Shown in pieces: positions 1 through 10,443 of a DNA stretch of 64,000 nucleotides. The notes beneath the pieces are model-generated. The model had not been told where the DNA came from. It saw nothing but the letters and a program-made list of their open reading frames with translations, and made no database searches. Source of the DNA: Pyropia yezoensis (taxonomy: Eukaryota; Rhodophyta; Bangiophyceae; Bangiales; Bangiaceae); the NCBI GenBank assembly GCA_009829735.1, contig CM020620.1, positions 18,744,354 to 18,808,353 on the forward strand, given 5' to 3'. Position 1 is the first letter of the stretch. Each line of letters begins with the position of its first letter. A program made the position numbers and the translations under genes.

Positions 1-1379
1 GTAGAGAACACGTTCGCCTCCCCCAGAGAGTCCAGACAGTCGTCCATCCTAGGTAGGGGATAACTGTCCTTCACCGTGCTCTCGTTGAGCTTACGGTAGT
101 CGATACAGAACCGGGGGGTGCCATCAACTTTGGGGACGATAACCACCGGACTCGCCCACTCGGCGTTGCTGGCCTCGATCACATCGAGGGCCTCCATGCG
201 AGCAACTTGCTCCTTAACGAGGGCCCTTGAACGAGTTCCTCCCCTATACGGTTGTTGGCGTATAGGGGGTGCACCGGGCTTCAACTCGATCCAGTGTTGG
301 GTGGCTCTCATGAGTCCCAATTGACCATCCCACAACTTATGATATTGGTCCAAGAGGCGTTCATCTTGAACCCTCAACCTGGGGGGGACACCCTCCATGT
401 TCACATGGGGCCGAGGAGAGGCGGCCGACTTGGCTTGATGCTTCTTCTTTCCGGACTTCGGGTCGCTACTTGCGCCCGCGTTGAGGGTGACCGCTACTAC
501 CGGTCCCTCGTGTTGGTCGATATAGCCGAATTTGGCTCCCGACTTGAAGTACTGGGGCGACGAGCTCAGGTTCATCACCTGTATCCTCCACGGGACTCCG
601 GCTTTGGAGTCCATCGTGCCAAGGGCAACATGCACTTGGTGCTTGCGAGCAAGACGGGGGTAAGGGTGCACCAACCCGTTCCCCGTATAATCAGTTACAA
701 CATCAACGTGCGCCACCGAGTTGGGGGGCAACGTGACTTTACGGGCTAAACGCAGGGTAGCAGTAAACCCTTCCCTCACAGAGCAAACAGGCTTCGACTG
801 TGAGACTGTCACAGGAGCCACAGACTTTCCCTTACCAAGGATGGGGATAGTCTCCCCATTCATCAACTTGACCCAGTACTCAGGGCCACATATCAAAGGC
901 ACTTGTGTAACAACATAAGGGGTACCCAGAAGCAGGGGTACCGATATATTCTCAACTACACCATAGGTCACGTCGACCTCATGGGTCCCCAACCTAGTTG
1001 GTAGGGTCACGGCACCAACGATGGGAAGTGTCCCACCATTGATGTCAATCATATGGTCAGCTTTGGACCTCCAGCGTTGTAGCTTCACCTCCTTTGGTAA
1101 TAGCGACTTGCGTATCAAGGAGGCTCCTGACCCGGTATCAAGTACGATACGGGCACAACGGGCGCGGCCGGGGGCAAGTTGCACCCGTCCAGCCACCTGG
1201 AAGTTCTCACCCGTCAGCACCGCGATGACCCGACGTGGGTTTACGTTCTTGGGGAGTCCTACCCGAGGTGGGCGGACTCCCTTAGGTCGCCGCAGTATCC
1301 GGCACGGTTGGTTCGTCCTCTTGGCCCACTTGGCCGAGGCTGCCGTTGTGAGCTTCGGACGGCCAGCTCCAACGGTCAT
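1..1379 (-). CDS. Ty3/gypsy retrotransposon pol, protease and N-terminal reverse transcriptase (partial)
   Basis: One minus-strand frame is open from an ATG at 1379 to the window edge, where it is cut inside reverse transcriptase. The aspartic protease active site reads VLDTGSGASLIR, with Asp at 1139-1137. The spacer leads into the Ty3/gypsy RT entry: HWIELKPGAPPIRQQPYR near 296-243, then FCIDYRKLNESTVKDSYPLP near 110-50, then a segment ending ANVFST at the edge. In this superfamily the protease releases the capsid, RT and integrase units and RT copies the RNA. YxDD, RNase H and integrase would lie beyond the left edge. No stop or frameshift interrupts the visible 459 codons, so this part could be young. 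The pol ATG overlaps the stop of the upstream gag-like frame as ATGA. I see no LTR or primer-binding site in the window. Confidence 0.93.
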   Translation of the reverse strand, partial: MTVGAGRPKLTTAASAKWAKRTNQPCRILRRPKGVRPPRVGLPKNVNPRRVIAVLTGENFQVAGRVQLAPGRARCARIVLDTGSGASLIRKSLLPKEVKLQRWRSKADHMIDINGGTLPIVGAVTLPTRLGTHEVDVTYGVVENISVPLLLGTPYVVTQVPLICGPEYWVKLMNGETIPILGKGKSVAPVTVSQSKPVCSVREGFTATLRLARKVTLPPNSVAHVDVVTDYTGNGLVHPYPRLARKHQVHVALGTMDSKAGVPWRIQVMNLSSSPQYFKSGAKFGYIDQHEGPVVAVTLNAGASSDPKSGKKKHQAKSAASPRPHVNMEGVPPRLRVQDERLLDQYHKLWDGQLGLMRATQHWIELKPGAPPIRQQPYRGGTRSRALVKEQVARMEALDVIEASNAEWASPVVIVPKVDGTPRFCIDYRKLNESTVKDSYPLPRMDDCLDSLGEANVFS

Positions 1380-1612
1380 TCGTTTCCCGCCGACTTGGCG
1401 TCCGAATCTGAGGGCGGGGAGGCAGACGACGAGTCCGAGGACGACGTGTCCGCCTCCTCCGCCGAGGGTGTGGCGACCGCGACGACCGGTCGAGACCCAC
1501 CCTCGCGGCGTGAACGTACTTCGTTCGTAGCCGACTTCTTACTCGCATGCCTAACAAGTTGTTGGATGCGTTTACTCAACCTGGGGCAATCATCGTCGGC
1601 GACCGGAACCAC
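1376..1612 (-). CDS. gag-like C-terminal fragment upstream of pol
   Basis: This 78-codon frame sits directly upstream of pol. It starts basic (SKRIQQLVRHASKK) and ends in an acidic Ser/Asp run (SSSDSSSASPPSDSDAKS). Its TGA overlaps the pol ATG. I assign it to gag from position only: there is no CCHC knuckle, and it is far shorter than the gag at the right edge of this window. No matching coding sequence precedes it, so the element looks 5' truncated, or the rest of gag has been lost or lies in another exon. It could also be an untranslated leader. Confidence 0.45.
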   Translation of the reverse strand: MVPVADDDCPRLSKRIQQLVRHASKKSATNEVRSRREGGSRPVVAVATPSAEEADTSSSDSSSASPPSDSDAKSAGNE

Positions 1613-1890
1613 TGTATTTCAGTGCATGTTTTCTTGTATTTCAACGCCTGTTTGAAATGCAGTAAATACAGGCAGATGCTTGCAACTCAGGCACCGAAAA
1701 AGGGCAGCAACAATGGTGTGATGCAACATACACCACGTGTATTGCATCCCATAACACACATCAATGCAAGCTAGATTGCAGTGTGAAACACAATGAGTTG
1801 AATAGGCCACTACGGGGCGTATCCGGCACATGCCGGATGACGCCGGATGACGGCCCATTTTATTCCGGTCCTTTGGATTTGCTCATTCAA
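1613..1890. repeat. AT-richer hairpin-containing spacer
   Basis: No coding sequence is recognisable. The stretch holds several short inverted repeats. The clearest is 1720-1748, where GATGCA + ATACAC pairs with GTGTAT + TGCATC around a 3-nt loop, with a 2-nt bulge. A weaker pair links CTGTATTTCAGTGCAT (1612-1627) with ATGCAGTAAATACAG (near 1657-1671). CCGGCACATGCCGG near 1821-1834 is a further short palindrome. These could be remnants of a foldback element at the truncated end of the retrotransposon. Confidence 0.4.
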
Positions 1891-2329
1891 TTTTGTTTAC
1901 TTTAGTTGATGCTCAGAAACATATCACAGAGGCGGGCCACCTGGAGCTGCCTGATCAGGTTAATGGACACAGACACGGACAGGCACTACAGACAGACACA
2001 GTCACAGCCACTCGCCACATCGACGTCAGTGCCTCGCCACAGTGTCTGGGCCGCGCCCGACACACACCGTCAGACACCGCCACAGACACACACGGTCGTC
2101 GGGTCCACCTGTCATCCCCCACCACGTGCACCACAACAGCATCCGCCTCCCATACACGCGCCAACCTTCACCACCACAGAGGCTGTCACTCTCTTACCTG
2201 TCCACTCCACGGCCACCACCGCGCCAGCCACCACTGACAGCCGCCACGCCACCCCAACTCCGCTGCGGTAGCCGCCCTGTGCCTAGCCGCCCACCAACAG
2301 CGCCACGAGAGGTGCCACCTGCGGACGCT

Positions 2330-3075
2330 TACCCCAATTGCAGCCACCACCCGCACGGCAGCCCATCTTCACCACCGTGTCAGAGGCGCCCGTGCATCCC
2401 GCCCCGCCGCGGCAGCCACCACCCGCCCAGCCGCCCACAAAACCGCCCGAGGCAGCCGTTGCACGTGCGGCTCGCACCGCCGTGGCAGCTGACACCCGTT
2501 CAGGCCACCCGCCCAGCTGCCCCCTCGACCACCGTGGCAGCGGCGCCTGTGCATTCCGCACAGCCGCGGCAGCCACCACGCGCCGAGCACCACCCGCCAA
2601 GCCGCCCACGAAAACCACGGCGGCAGCCGTCGCCCGTGCAGCTTGCACCGCCGCGGCATTTGCCACCCGACCAGGCCACCCGCCCAGCCAACGTCCTCCA
2701 CCACCGCGGCAGTGGCCCGTGCATCTCGCACGCACTTTCGCGGCAGCCACTCCGAGCCCACCGCGCACCGACGCCACGGTGAAAGCGGCGCCCGCGAAAA
2801 TAGCGCCGCCGCAGCGGCTGCCGCACGTCCTTCTGCCCCCGAGCAGGACATTGGCAGTCGCCACCCACCAGACCCCCGACCGACACCAACGCGCCACCAC
2901 TCGTCCAGCCACCCATCATCACCACCGAGGCAGCCGTCACCCACCCGCACCGCCGCGGCAGCTGCCGTCCGCCCAGGCCATCCGCCCAGGCGTCAGTGAC
3001 GCCCGCGCCTTCACAGCAGCTGCCGCCCGTCCAGTCGCCCAACAAAAGCACCGTGGCAGCCGCTGCTAGCGGCCC
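2330..3075. repeat. Degenerate GC-rich minisatellite
   Basis: Imperfect units carry recurring blocks such as CCGCCCAGCCGCCCAC, CACCGCCGCGGCAGCC and GCCGTTGCACGTGC. Unit length is irregular, roughly 60-75 bp. Several frames stay open on both strands, as expected for GC-rich repeats lacking AT-rich stop codons. No frame gives a convincing protein. The preceding 1900-2330 is a CACAGACAC-type tract and also lacks a recognisable gene. A short GGGACATACA triplication follows near 3157-3178. Confidence 0.55.
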
Positions 3076-3230
3076 CCAGTGCATCAGGACCGCCGCGGAA
3101 GTCGCCGCACACTTGTTGTCCACTACCATTAAGGCGACGGCATATCGGACATACAGGGACATACAGGGACATACAATGACACACAAGCGAACACAGGAAG
3201 TAGCAAGAAAGCAATGATCATTGAACACTG

Positions 3231-6200
3231 TCACGCACTGCCACTCTCATCCTCATCCCCGCTCTGCCGACCATCCCCACTCTCACCCGAGCCACTACAA
3301 TCTTCACTCCCACCATCGCCATCTTCCTCGGCCTCCTCGTCCTCATCCCCCCCCTCCTCATCCTCTCCCTCCTCCTCCTCGCCCTCGTCCTCCTCTCCCT
3401 CCTCCTCCTCGCCCTCCTCCTCCTCGCCCTCCTCCTCCTCGCCCTCCTCCTCCTCCTCCTCCTCCTCCTCACCTACACTACCCTCCCCCTCAGCCTCTTC
3501 ACTGGGGGCCCCCCCGTCATCACCCTCCTCCATCTCCCAGGACGCGTCACTTCCTTCACCCTCTTCCTCCTCCACGATCTGCAGGTCCTCATCACTTTCC
3601 CGCTCCATCTTGACCTTTACTGCAGGGACACTGTCGCGCATCGGCTCAGTCGACATCAGCCGCTGCATGCGCAGCTCGTCCCGCGACTTCGGCGCGACCG
3701 TGACAGACGGCGGCGTCACGAGCACGACCTCGTCGTCTGACGTGAAGACCAACTCCTCCTCAATTGTGGAGTCGCACAGGTGACGCAGGGTCTCCTTCTG
3801 CTTGTCCTCGTCGCCGTTGAACTTCCGCTTGGCACCCCGCCGAGCGGCAAACGTTCGGGTCCCCAAGGTCACTTCCGGGTCCTTCAGCGAAGCGCAGTCG
3901 TCCTCGTCCACGTCCGTCTTAAAAAGCCGTACCCATGCACAGTCCGGCGAGCGCGCAGACTCGTAGAGAGCCACCAGCTCCTCGCAGAAAATGGCACGGT
4001 GAGACGGGGTCAGGCCGCCTAACACCTTCTGCTTCCCGTCCCTACCCAGCGACCACAGCAGTAGCTGGGCGCGCACCTGCACAGGAAAAGCGACAACACA
4101 ACACACACCAACCGTATACATCCACGACACGGAAGAAGCGACAGAGCACGAGCCAACCACACAGTACCATGTGTCAGGCCGAGATCGGAAGTAGGAGCTG
4201 GCACTGCGTGACAGCGACTCAGAATGAATCGCAGAGAGATACAGTACGATGGAGTGCGGTACAAAAGATTTAGTACCCGGCACAGCACAATGTAGTGCGA
4301 TGCAAGGAGATGCGCTAACCTATAAAACAGCGCAGACGAATGCAACAACTTACCTTGGCGAGAATGATGGCCAGTTGACAGAGCCGCAACCGCAGCACTA
4401 CGCGTCCCTTATGGATCGCCGTTGTCTTCGCGTTGTCAACGTCGAGGTTGCGGATGAACTCAGCTGCAATCTGACACAGCGCCAGGCGACCCTTCTTTGT
4501 CTTCAGGTACCGCCTGCCACGCATCCACTACCGCGCCGCCTTCGCCCGGGTATCCTGGGCACGCGCCTTGGCACGGGCTTCCTCGCCCTCGCCCCGCACC
4601 CCGTCCTCTCCTCCATCCTCTTCGTCCGGTGGCGTAAACCCGGCTGAGTCGTAGAACTTGGCATGGTACTGCCACCGATGGATGATCCAGCGCTTGAGCG
4701 CGCCGTAGACGGCCGACCGCGCGATCCCACAGAGCCCTCGGAGGCCATTTACCCGCCTCTTGCTCCCCGACCCACCTTCCTTCGGCTTCCCCTTGTGCTT
4801 CCGGGGCACCGTCTCGGCCACAGTGTGGCGCAACTCCTTTGCCCGCTCCAGGCTGGCGGGGGCCGCCGCCATGATGGACGCCAGGTACATGGCGTCGGCA
4901 TCTTCAGCACAGAGGAAGACGTCGTCAGCGTCCTCGGGCGCCGCCATCCTGTGGTTGACGCGGGCGCTGACCTCCGCCCGAACTGCGACGGCAAGGTCGA
5001 TCCCCTCTTTCTCGTCCGGGTGCCGTGCCGGCCCTTTGCCCTTCTTCGACTGGCGAGGCTTCTTGTGCATGGGGGGGTTGGCCTTGTCCGCGTCGCCGTC
5101 GGCGGGGTCCTCGACTGGGTGCCCAGGAACTGGGCTTGCAGGTAAGAGCGCTGCTTCGGTAGGCGCGCGGCGCTTGCCAACCACTGCACCGGGTGGTCCT
5201 CGGACAAGAGCCCCCCCCTTCTTCATCGCACGCACTACAGCAGGCACCCGCGCTTTAAAAGCGCGCACAGGAGCGCGTGCCGTCGTCGACGCGGCCGCGG
5301 CAGCCCCCGCACCACCCGCAGATGCAGCCGGGACTGGCAGAGTGCGGTGCTTTGCCGGGCGCCCGACATCCACCGGAGGCACAGCGACAGCCGGGGACTT
5401 GCCTGCGCGAGGCATGCCACCCGCTGGCCCCCCCTCCCTCGCCCCACCAGCCTTCGACGCGCCGCCCACCTTGCCCTGCACAGGCGTCTTGCGCCGTACT
5501 GCGGGGGCTGTGGCGCTGGCCGGGCGGGTGCCCCGCTTCTGTTGCGCGGCCGCCTCGGCGGCTGCGGCGTCCTCCGAGTCGCTGCTGGACCGCCCGCTGG
5601 CGGATGTCGACGGCGACTTCGGCGGCGGTGGCTTCTTCCGCTTCTTTTGCAGCTTCTTTGCAGGTACAACCGCCTTGGCCGGCCTCTTGGGGGCCTTTGC
5701 CATGGTAGCCGCCGCCCTCAATGGAGGGCCCGCGGTGCCCTCCGCCTCTTTGGGAAGAGCCGACCTCTCGGGCACCTTCGGGCGAGGGGCAGGCGCAGGC
5801 GTGGCATCCTCCGCACGTCCCTGGGGGGGGGGAAATCAGGAAAGATGAGGGGAGTGGGGATTGGAGATCGAAGGGGGGGGGGGGGGGGGAGGGGGGGGGG
5901 GGCGGGGGGGGGGGAGGAGGGCGTCAAGACAGTGCTTGAGAGGCTGCAGGTAAGGATCCGGAACATACAGTATCATACAACGTGCAATACAGGCCTGTAC
6001 AACCAGCAGCACACAAATACAACACACGACAAGGACCGGGTCGTGGCATTGCGCGACGTGGACTCCGACGCTACGTACCTGTTGCTTTGTCCTCGCCACC
6101 GCCTTCGCCGGTCGGGGAGGCGCTTCCGCAGGTGTCTGTACATCCGTGTCAGCTGGTGCCTGTTTCTCCGTGCTCGCCTCCTGAGAAAGTACCATGGCGA

Positions 6201-8701
6201 GGGGATCAAGCAGGACGCGGGGGGGGGGGGGGGGGGGGGGGGGGGGGATGTTCGAGAGGGGCAGTCGGCGGACGGTGGACAGCCAAAGTCTTACGGAAGA
6301 CGGGAGAGGGAGTAGGGTCAGTCCCCTGAATACATACAAACATACAACACGTTGCACGCAACACAGCGCATTGCGTGGGCCTGCACCCGACCGGGCAGTA
6401 TCGCCAAGCACACCACAGCAAGCAGAACAAAAGTGTAAACGTACCTGTTGGTTCTGCTTCGCCACCGCGTTTGGCGGACTGCGCACGGATACCGGCTTGG
6501 CTCTACGGCGTGGGGTGAAAGCTGCAACCGCCATCGCGGATGCGACTGCCTTTGCAGCCCGGCGCGCAGGCGCGACTGGCTTCTTCACCGCAGACTTCTG
6601 TTGAGAAGGGACAAAAGACAGGGAGGGTGATGAACGACATTCCAAAGAACCAGAAGCAACGTGAAACAGTGGAGGGGAGCAGGGTTGGCTGGCAAGTCAG
6701 CACATAATTTTCCTCCAACGAGCAGGGTCACGCGCACCATAACAGCACAACATGTCCAAGACAAGCAAAATGCATGGAGTGGTGCAGTTGTTGAGGCGTA
6801 CCAGTTGCTTCCCTTTGCCCGCGGCCTTCCGCCGCATGGGTGGCTTTCGACCACCTGTCTTCTTGGTCTGCTACGCTCTAGACATGGAGGCCAGTGAAAA
6901 CAACGAGGCGATCATGCGCGTGAGTGACGGTTAGCATGTGATACAACACCTGGACCCAGGATTGGAACTGGCGCGTCGCGAGTTGCACAAAGATACAATG
7001 AGAGGTGGCGAAAGGCAATCCCGTACAGTGTGACACGGTCAGACACAACAGAATCCAACAAACACAATGCAGTACACAATATGTCCATACCTTCACCGTG
7101 GCAGCCGACCTCAACCGTTGTCGCGGGCTTACGGTCCGCTTCTCAGCGGCTGTTGGTGTTGCTACAGGGGCGACGTCCCCCGATGAGTCTCCCACAACGG
7201 TATCAGAAGGCACAACGCCGGGACCGTCTCCATCGCGGGGTGCCGTATCTGCTGCTTCTACACCATCAAGTGGTGCTTTGTCGGCCTGCTCGTCGTTGCC
7301 AACAGCGCCTCCGGCGTCATCAAAAACGCCGCCTGTGCCGTCATCGGTCACTTCCCCAGCGTCGGTTCCACCGCCACCGTCCTGGTTTAGCGGCAGCGTC
7401 AGCGCGCTGGCCGCGTGCGCCGCGCGCAACGCGTCGGTTGCCCCTTCCGGGGTGAGGGTCGTCTGCCTCATCCCGGTGTCACTACCCTCAGTGTCCGTGA
7501 AGGGATGACCCGGCGGCCACGCAGTAGTTGCAACTGTCGACAGGAGGGGCGTTGTCACAGGGGGCGTCACCCCAGGCAAGTCAGCGCCATCGCCGCCGCC
7601 GCAGGACTGGCCGAAGAGGCGACTGGCCGCCAAAGTGGCTGCCGCCTCCAGCCGCACGGCCTCCGACTCGAAGGCGCGGCCGACGTCGTCGCCGCTGCCC
7701 CACTCGGTGTCGCCGTGGGCGTCGCCGCCGGGGCGAGCACGGCCCCTGGCGCGGCCGCCGTGGTAGCCGCCGGACAGACCGGCGTGGTATGCGGGGACGC
7801 CGCCGTCCGGGTTGGCGTTGCGGGCGCGGCCGCCGTGCTTGCCGCTGCCAGGAAACGCGCCGTGGGCGCAGCCGCCGCGGTACCCGCCGCACAGACCGGC
7901 GCTGTGGGCGGGGACGCCGCCGTCCCGGTCGAGGTGGCGGGCGCGGCCGCCGTGATTGCAACCGCCGACCAGATCGTTGCGGTGGGCGCGGCCGCCGAGG
8001 TTGCCACTGCCGACCCGATCGGTGCGGCGGGCGCGGCCGCCGAAGTTGCCGCCGCCGTCTGGACCGGGGTGGCGGGCGCGGCCGCCGCGGTATCCGCCGC
8101 GCAGACCGGCGTGGTATGCGGGGACGCCGCCGTCCGGGTTGGCGTTGCGGGCGCGGCCGCCGTGCTTGCCGCTGCCAGGAAACGCGCCGTGGGCGCAGCC
8201 GCCGCGGTACCCGCCGCACAGACCGGCGCTGTGGGCGGGGACGCCGCCGTCCCGGTCGAGGTGGCGGGCGCGGCCGCCGTGACTGCACCCGGCGACCTGA
8301 TCGTTGCGGTGGGCGCGGCCGCCGAGGTTGCCACCGCCGGCCCGATCGGTGCGGCGGGCGCGGCCGCCGAAGTTGCCGCCGCCGTCTGGACCGGGGTGGC
8401 GGGCGCGGCCGCCGCGGTATCCGCCTCGCAGACCGGCGCGGTTAGCGGGGACGCCGCCGTCCGGGTCGGTGTGGCGGGCGCGGCCGCCGTGGCCGGTAGT
8501 GCCGCGGCCCCCGGGCCCGCGCGTGAAGCATCGTTGTCCGTTGTGTCCGTGGGGGGGGGGCGCGTGTGGGCGGCTTGCCGTTGGGGCAGTATCGGTGTAG
8601 TTGGTGCAGGGGGCAGATTGGTGCGCGTGGGGTGGGGGAGGGGGGGGTGAAAGAGGGGGGGGGGGGGGGGTGGAAGGGGGGGGGGGGGGGGGGAATGTCA
8701 T
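3231..8701 (-). CDS. Multi-exon gene for a large disordered RG/KA/E-rich protein, with an in-frame TAG
   Basis: Exons on the minus strand: at most 8701 to 7091; 6867-6802; 6597-6445; 6180-6079; 5820-4354; 4076-3231. Introns of 223, 204, 264, 258 and 277 nt all start GT (GTATGG, GTACGC, GTACGT, GTACGT, GTAAGT), end AG and are phase 0. Exon 1 is RG/GG-rich with a 109-residue tandem repeat. Exons 2-4 are short and basic (22, 51 and 34 residues). Exons 3 and 4 end AKQNQQ and ARTKQQ, and an AP-x-R-x-AKAV motif recurs in exons 3, 4 and 5. The last exon ends in a long Glu/Gly acidic tail. I recognise no enzyme domain. A nuclear, nucleic-acid-binding role is only inferred from composition. The start is uncertain: ATG at 8701 is one option and lies beside poly-C tracts. 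TAG at 4530-4528 interrupts exon 5 about 58 codons before its donor. Confidence 0.6.
4528..4530 (-). other. In-frame TAG inside exon 5
   Basis: The frame reads ...DTRAKAAR-TAG-WMRGRRYLKTKKGRLALCQ..., then continues without a stop to a good GTAAGT donor at 4353, and the next exon joins in the same phase. The codon could be a real terminator followed by a separate short gene starting at ATG 4524. It could also sit inside a small unrecognised intron, or be a nonsense mutation or assembly error. Confidence 0.8.
5871..5915. repeat. Poly-G tract in intron 4
   Basis: Long G runs broken by single A or C bases lie in the intron on the strand opposite the transcript, so the pre-mRNA carries poly-C just upstream of the acceptor at 5821. 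A similar run of about 28 G at 6219-6247 sits in intron 3. These can act as the pyrimidine tract for the minus-strand 3' splice site. They can also form quadruplexes on the plus strand. Confidence 0.7.
7781..8434 (-). repeat. Two tandem 327-bp units (109-residue protein repeat)
   Basis: Two near-identical 327-bp copies begin at 7781 and 8108 (each opening GGCGTGGTATGCGGGGACGC on the plus strand), with partial units on both sides. In the minus-strand reading frame each copy encodes 109 residues made of shorter blocks with GGRAR/GGYRGG cores (for example GGYRGGRARHPGPDGGG and FGGRARRTDR). The period is a multiple of three, so copy-number change keeps the frame. Few changes separate the copies, suggesting recent duplication. 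Confidence 0.85.
8640..8698. repeat. Poly-G tracts near the 5' end of the RG-rich gene
   Basis: Runs of up to about 18 G are separated by single bases. On the minus strand they read as poly-Pro codons next to the ATG at 8701. Homopolymer length here decides whether that ATG is in frame, so the start of the minus-strand gene should be treated as unresolved. Confidence 0.7.
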
Positions 8702-10015
8702 CACGTGAGTGTGTGTTGCAGGCCCTCGAACAGCAAGTACGTGCGCTTCACCACAGGTACAGGCGCTTGAGCTGTGGGATCGGCGCCTGGCACGGTACAC
8801 GCAAGGACGAAGGCCCGCTGTCCTGGCCTGTATCGGCGTGTGACTCCTTCGCGGGCCAGCGACCTGCTGTTGTGCCCTGTGTTGCACCGGCCAGGTATGG
8901 GGCCACCCTGCGACGCCTTGCAGGGGTGAACTCGCTGTATGCTCCTCTGTGGCTGTCGGGGAGGGTGGCCGTGTGGTGCATTGCAAGGTCCAGTGGGAGC
9001 TCCGAAGGGGTGTGTGCCAGTGGGGGGGGGGGGGGGGTGGGGGAGCAGGGAGGCGCCGGGGAGGGCAGGGGGGAGGGGTTGGTGCCCGCAGCTATTGTGT
9101 CCACAAATAGGTGTATGCGGGGCCAGTTCGTGGTGGCGGATTGCAGTGATTGGTCGGACGAGCGAATATAACGTGGAGCTTGCTCGACCGGGTGTCCCGA
9201 TCAGATTCTCTGCGGTCACAGCTCTAAAATGAGACACGTACTTACAAAACATTTTTTGTGATTAACGACATGTAACAACTATATAAAGGACCGTAAGTTA
9301 TTAACTTCGTCTATGTCTCTGAGTGCGGTGAACTCACGGTGGAAAGAGACTCTTGGAGCCCGTTTACGTATCGACCAACCAGAACAAGGCGTGTGCATAC
9401 TTTGCAGGACAAAATCCGTATTTCTTCAGACTTCACGAACACAATCACACTCCCACGGCACTTGAATGATATATGCTGCTCCTTATCCCTACTTGGAAGC
9501 TCCGTAGTCCTGCGTGTACGGTGGGGTATTTTTGCCAACAACCGTGATGAAGTAAATCGAGGAGGGGAGATTGTGCCATGAGAGTTGCTGTGTATCTCCT
9601 TGTGCACGATCTGCGGTGGGGCCGGCGCACCATGCTCGCCACACACAGCAATTCTGCTCACTGCAAAGCGTGTCCACAGGTGCGGGGCACGGGTGTGACG
9701 AGAGCTGGTTGCCAAACTGGGGTGAGCTCGTTGTCGGACTGCCCCATTGTCCTGCACTCCGTCGACCGATCACGGATATTGCTCGCGAGCGGGAGGATTG
9801 ATCCTCAACCCCGGACTCGGCGGCTGGAACGGCGTGTGTCCTCTATGCCTGGGGCGCGCGTGTCTCCGTCGTCTGTGTGTACCTAGGCGTGGGTGTGCAC
9901 CGGGGTCATCGCTATTTTCGTTGGCGAAGCCACGTGGTTCATCTGAGTTGCAGTGCGTTGCAATTGTCAATGCACGGAGATGCAATGTGCTACACAACGG
10001 CGGTGAACAACTGTG
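8702..10015. other. Intergenic region with no confident gene
   Basis: Reading frames of up to about 200 codons occur but lack recognisable domains and overlap on both strands. Composition becomes AT-richer at 9220-9320. A TATA-like octamer lies at 9280-9287. A plus-strand stretch near 9740-9880 reads LNPGLGGWNGVCPLCLG, which has a CPxC pair and may be a fragment of a mobile-element protein related to the finger-containing frame that follows. Confidence 0.5.
9280..9287 (+). promoter_or_regulatory. TATA-box-like octamer
   Basis: TATATAAA followed by GG lies in a locally AT-rich island between GC-rich blocks. No strong gene starts just downstream; the nearest plus-strand frames are short. Call based on consensus only. 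Confidence 0.25.
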
Positions 10016-10345
10016 ATGATCGATTGTCCTGTCTTCGACTGCGGGGAGCAGTTCGTGTACTCCATTTTATTGGGTCGCCACCTACGGAGGCGCCATGCCT
10101 TTGATGGGCGACGTCCCGTCGACGATCCCGGGAATGCTCGTGGAGAAGGCTGCGGTGATGCCAATCCAGTTGGAGGCGCAGCAGGCGGGGGCGATACAGT
10201 CGGTGGCGGTGGTGAAGATGCTGGTAGTGTGGCTGGAGGTGGTATGGGCGAAGAGGATGGAGGCCCTCACCCTAACGATCTTGGAGACGACTGTGCAAGC
10301 TCGGTCGTGCGGCCGGCGGCAATTGTCATGCAAAATCCCCCATGA
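10016..10345 (+). CDS. Small C2H2 zinc-finger reading frame
   Basis: A 109-codon frame opens MIDCPVFDCGEQF and contains one C2H2 finger of form C-x4-C-x12-H-x4-H, with Phe at the usual position (CPVFDCGEQF...GRHLRRRH). The rest is Gly/Ala-rich and disordered. Such single N-terminal fingers occur in transposon and R2-type retroelement proteins as well as host regulators. Neither is shown here: no RT or endonuclease follows in frame. It may be an exon or a decayed element start. The finger spacing is seen directly; nucleic-acid binding is a family inference. Confidence 0.4.
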   Translation: MIDCPVFDCGEQFVYSILLGRHLRRRHAFDGRRPVDDPGNARGEGCGDANPVGGAAGGGDTVGGGGEDAGSVAGGGMGEEDGGPHPNDLGDDCASSVVRPAAIVMQNPP

Positions 10346-10443
10346 ATCGTGCAGAGGGTGTGCAAGATCCCTGTTGGTTTTTTCCGTGCGGCGGTGCCGT
10401 TTTCCATGCATCCGCATAAAAGTTGAGAAACAGTGTTGTGTAT

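Noticed and set aside
2338..3069. 243-codon Pro/Ala-rich plus frame
   Set aside because: All frames are open through a degenerate minisatellite, and no frame is favoured.
7781..8434. CRISPR-like array
   Set aside because: Repeats are long, contiguous and in frame, with no unique spacers, in a eukaryotic gene.
7415..8650. Long plus-strand Ala/Val-rich frame over the RG repeat
   Set aside because: It lies opposite the exon whose splice sites and phase fit the minus strand. Its openness follows from the 327-bp repeat being GC-rich.
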